In this document: piece after piece, positions 15,137-15,150 of the stretch
Position numbering within the stretch: the first letter of the stretch is position 1
Layout of the letters: each line of letters opens with the position of its first letter
DNA from: Syntrophaceae bacterium
Lineage (GTDB): Bacteria; Desulfobacterota; Syntrophia; Syntrophales; UBA2185
Reading direction: 5' to 3'
Length of the DNA stretch: 15,150 bases
Assembly (NCBI GenBank): GCA_017885225.1
Contig: JAFNGM010000108.1
Span: 2,422-17,571 of the forward strand
Notes under the pieces: model-generated
The model's database searches: none
Told to the model about the DNA's origin: nothing
The model's input: the letters and a program-made list of their open reading frames with translations, nothing else
Position numbers and translations under genes: made by a program

Positions 15137-15150
15137 ACACTACCTGATAT

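Overview
The window looks like a chromosomal segment from a strictly or facultatively anaerobic Gram-negative bacterium, most likely a Desulfobacterota (deltaproteobacterial, Syntrophia-like) lineage. The placement is inferred from gene content: the linked order cmk, rpsA, sppA and an IHF-type gene, an anaerobic glycyl-radical ribonucleotide reductase with its activase, a periplasmic BepA-type protease that implies an outer membrane, and a GAF/HD-GYP signalling protein. No rRNA, tRNA, mobile element or CRISPR array was seen.

Layout, left to right. A possible tail of an upstream gene (1-63) is followed by a PHP-domain phosphoesterase (87-734). A regulatory gap of about 300 bp ends in two NrdR-box-like sites and a TATAAT element. 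Next comes an apparent operon of nrdD (1037-3124), nrdG (3128-3817) and a GAF/HD-GYP protein (3856-5529). Converging on it is a minus-strand M48/TPR periplasmic protease (6944-5547, TTG start). Its promoter diverges from that of the core cluster cmk (7207-7878), rpsA with six S1 domains (8006-9799), sppA (9796-10692, overlapping rpsA by 4 nt) and an IHF/HU-family gene (10711-11001).

The right third is on the minus strand. A 97-residue protein (11297-11004) joins a Cys-rich N-terminal half to a nearly complete sigma-70 region 4.2 helix-turn-helix. It has a consensus promoter (TTGACA-17-TATAAT) and a leader of about 85 nt holding overlapping inverted repeats. Upstream of it in transcription order are a DEAD/DEAH helicase with a C-terminal four-Cys cluster (15136-12764) and a DnaQ-like exonuclease with helical repeats (12767-11460), coupled by an ATGA overlap. 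These match the MrfA/MrfB (YprA/YprB) DNA-repair pair. GC content by eye is clearly higher in this pair than in the rest of the window.

The genes fall into three themes: anaerobic dNTP supply under probable NrdR control, a conserved translation/envelope/nucleoid cluster, and a DNA-damage repair pair beside a small sigma-like regulator. The least explained elements are the Cys-rich sigma-region-4 protein with its leader, and the large insertion in the HD-GYP domain.
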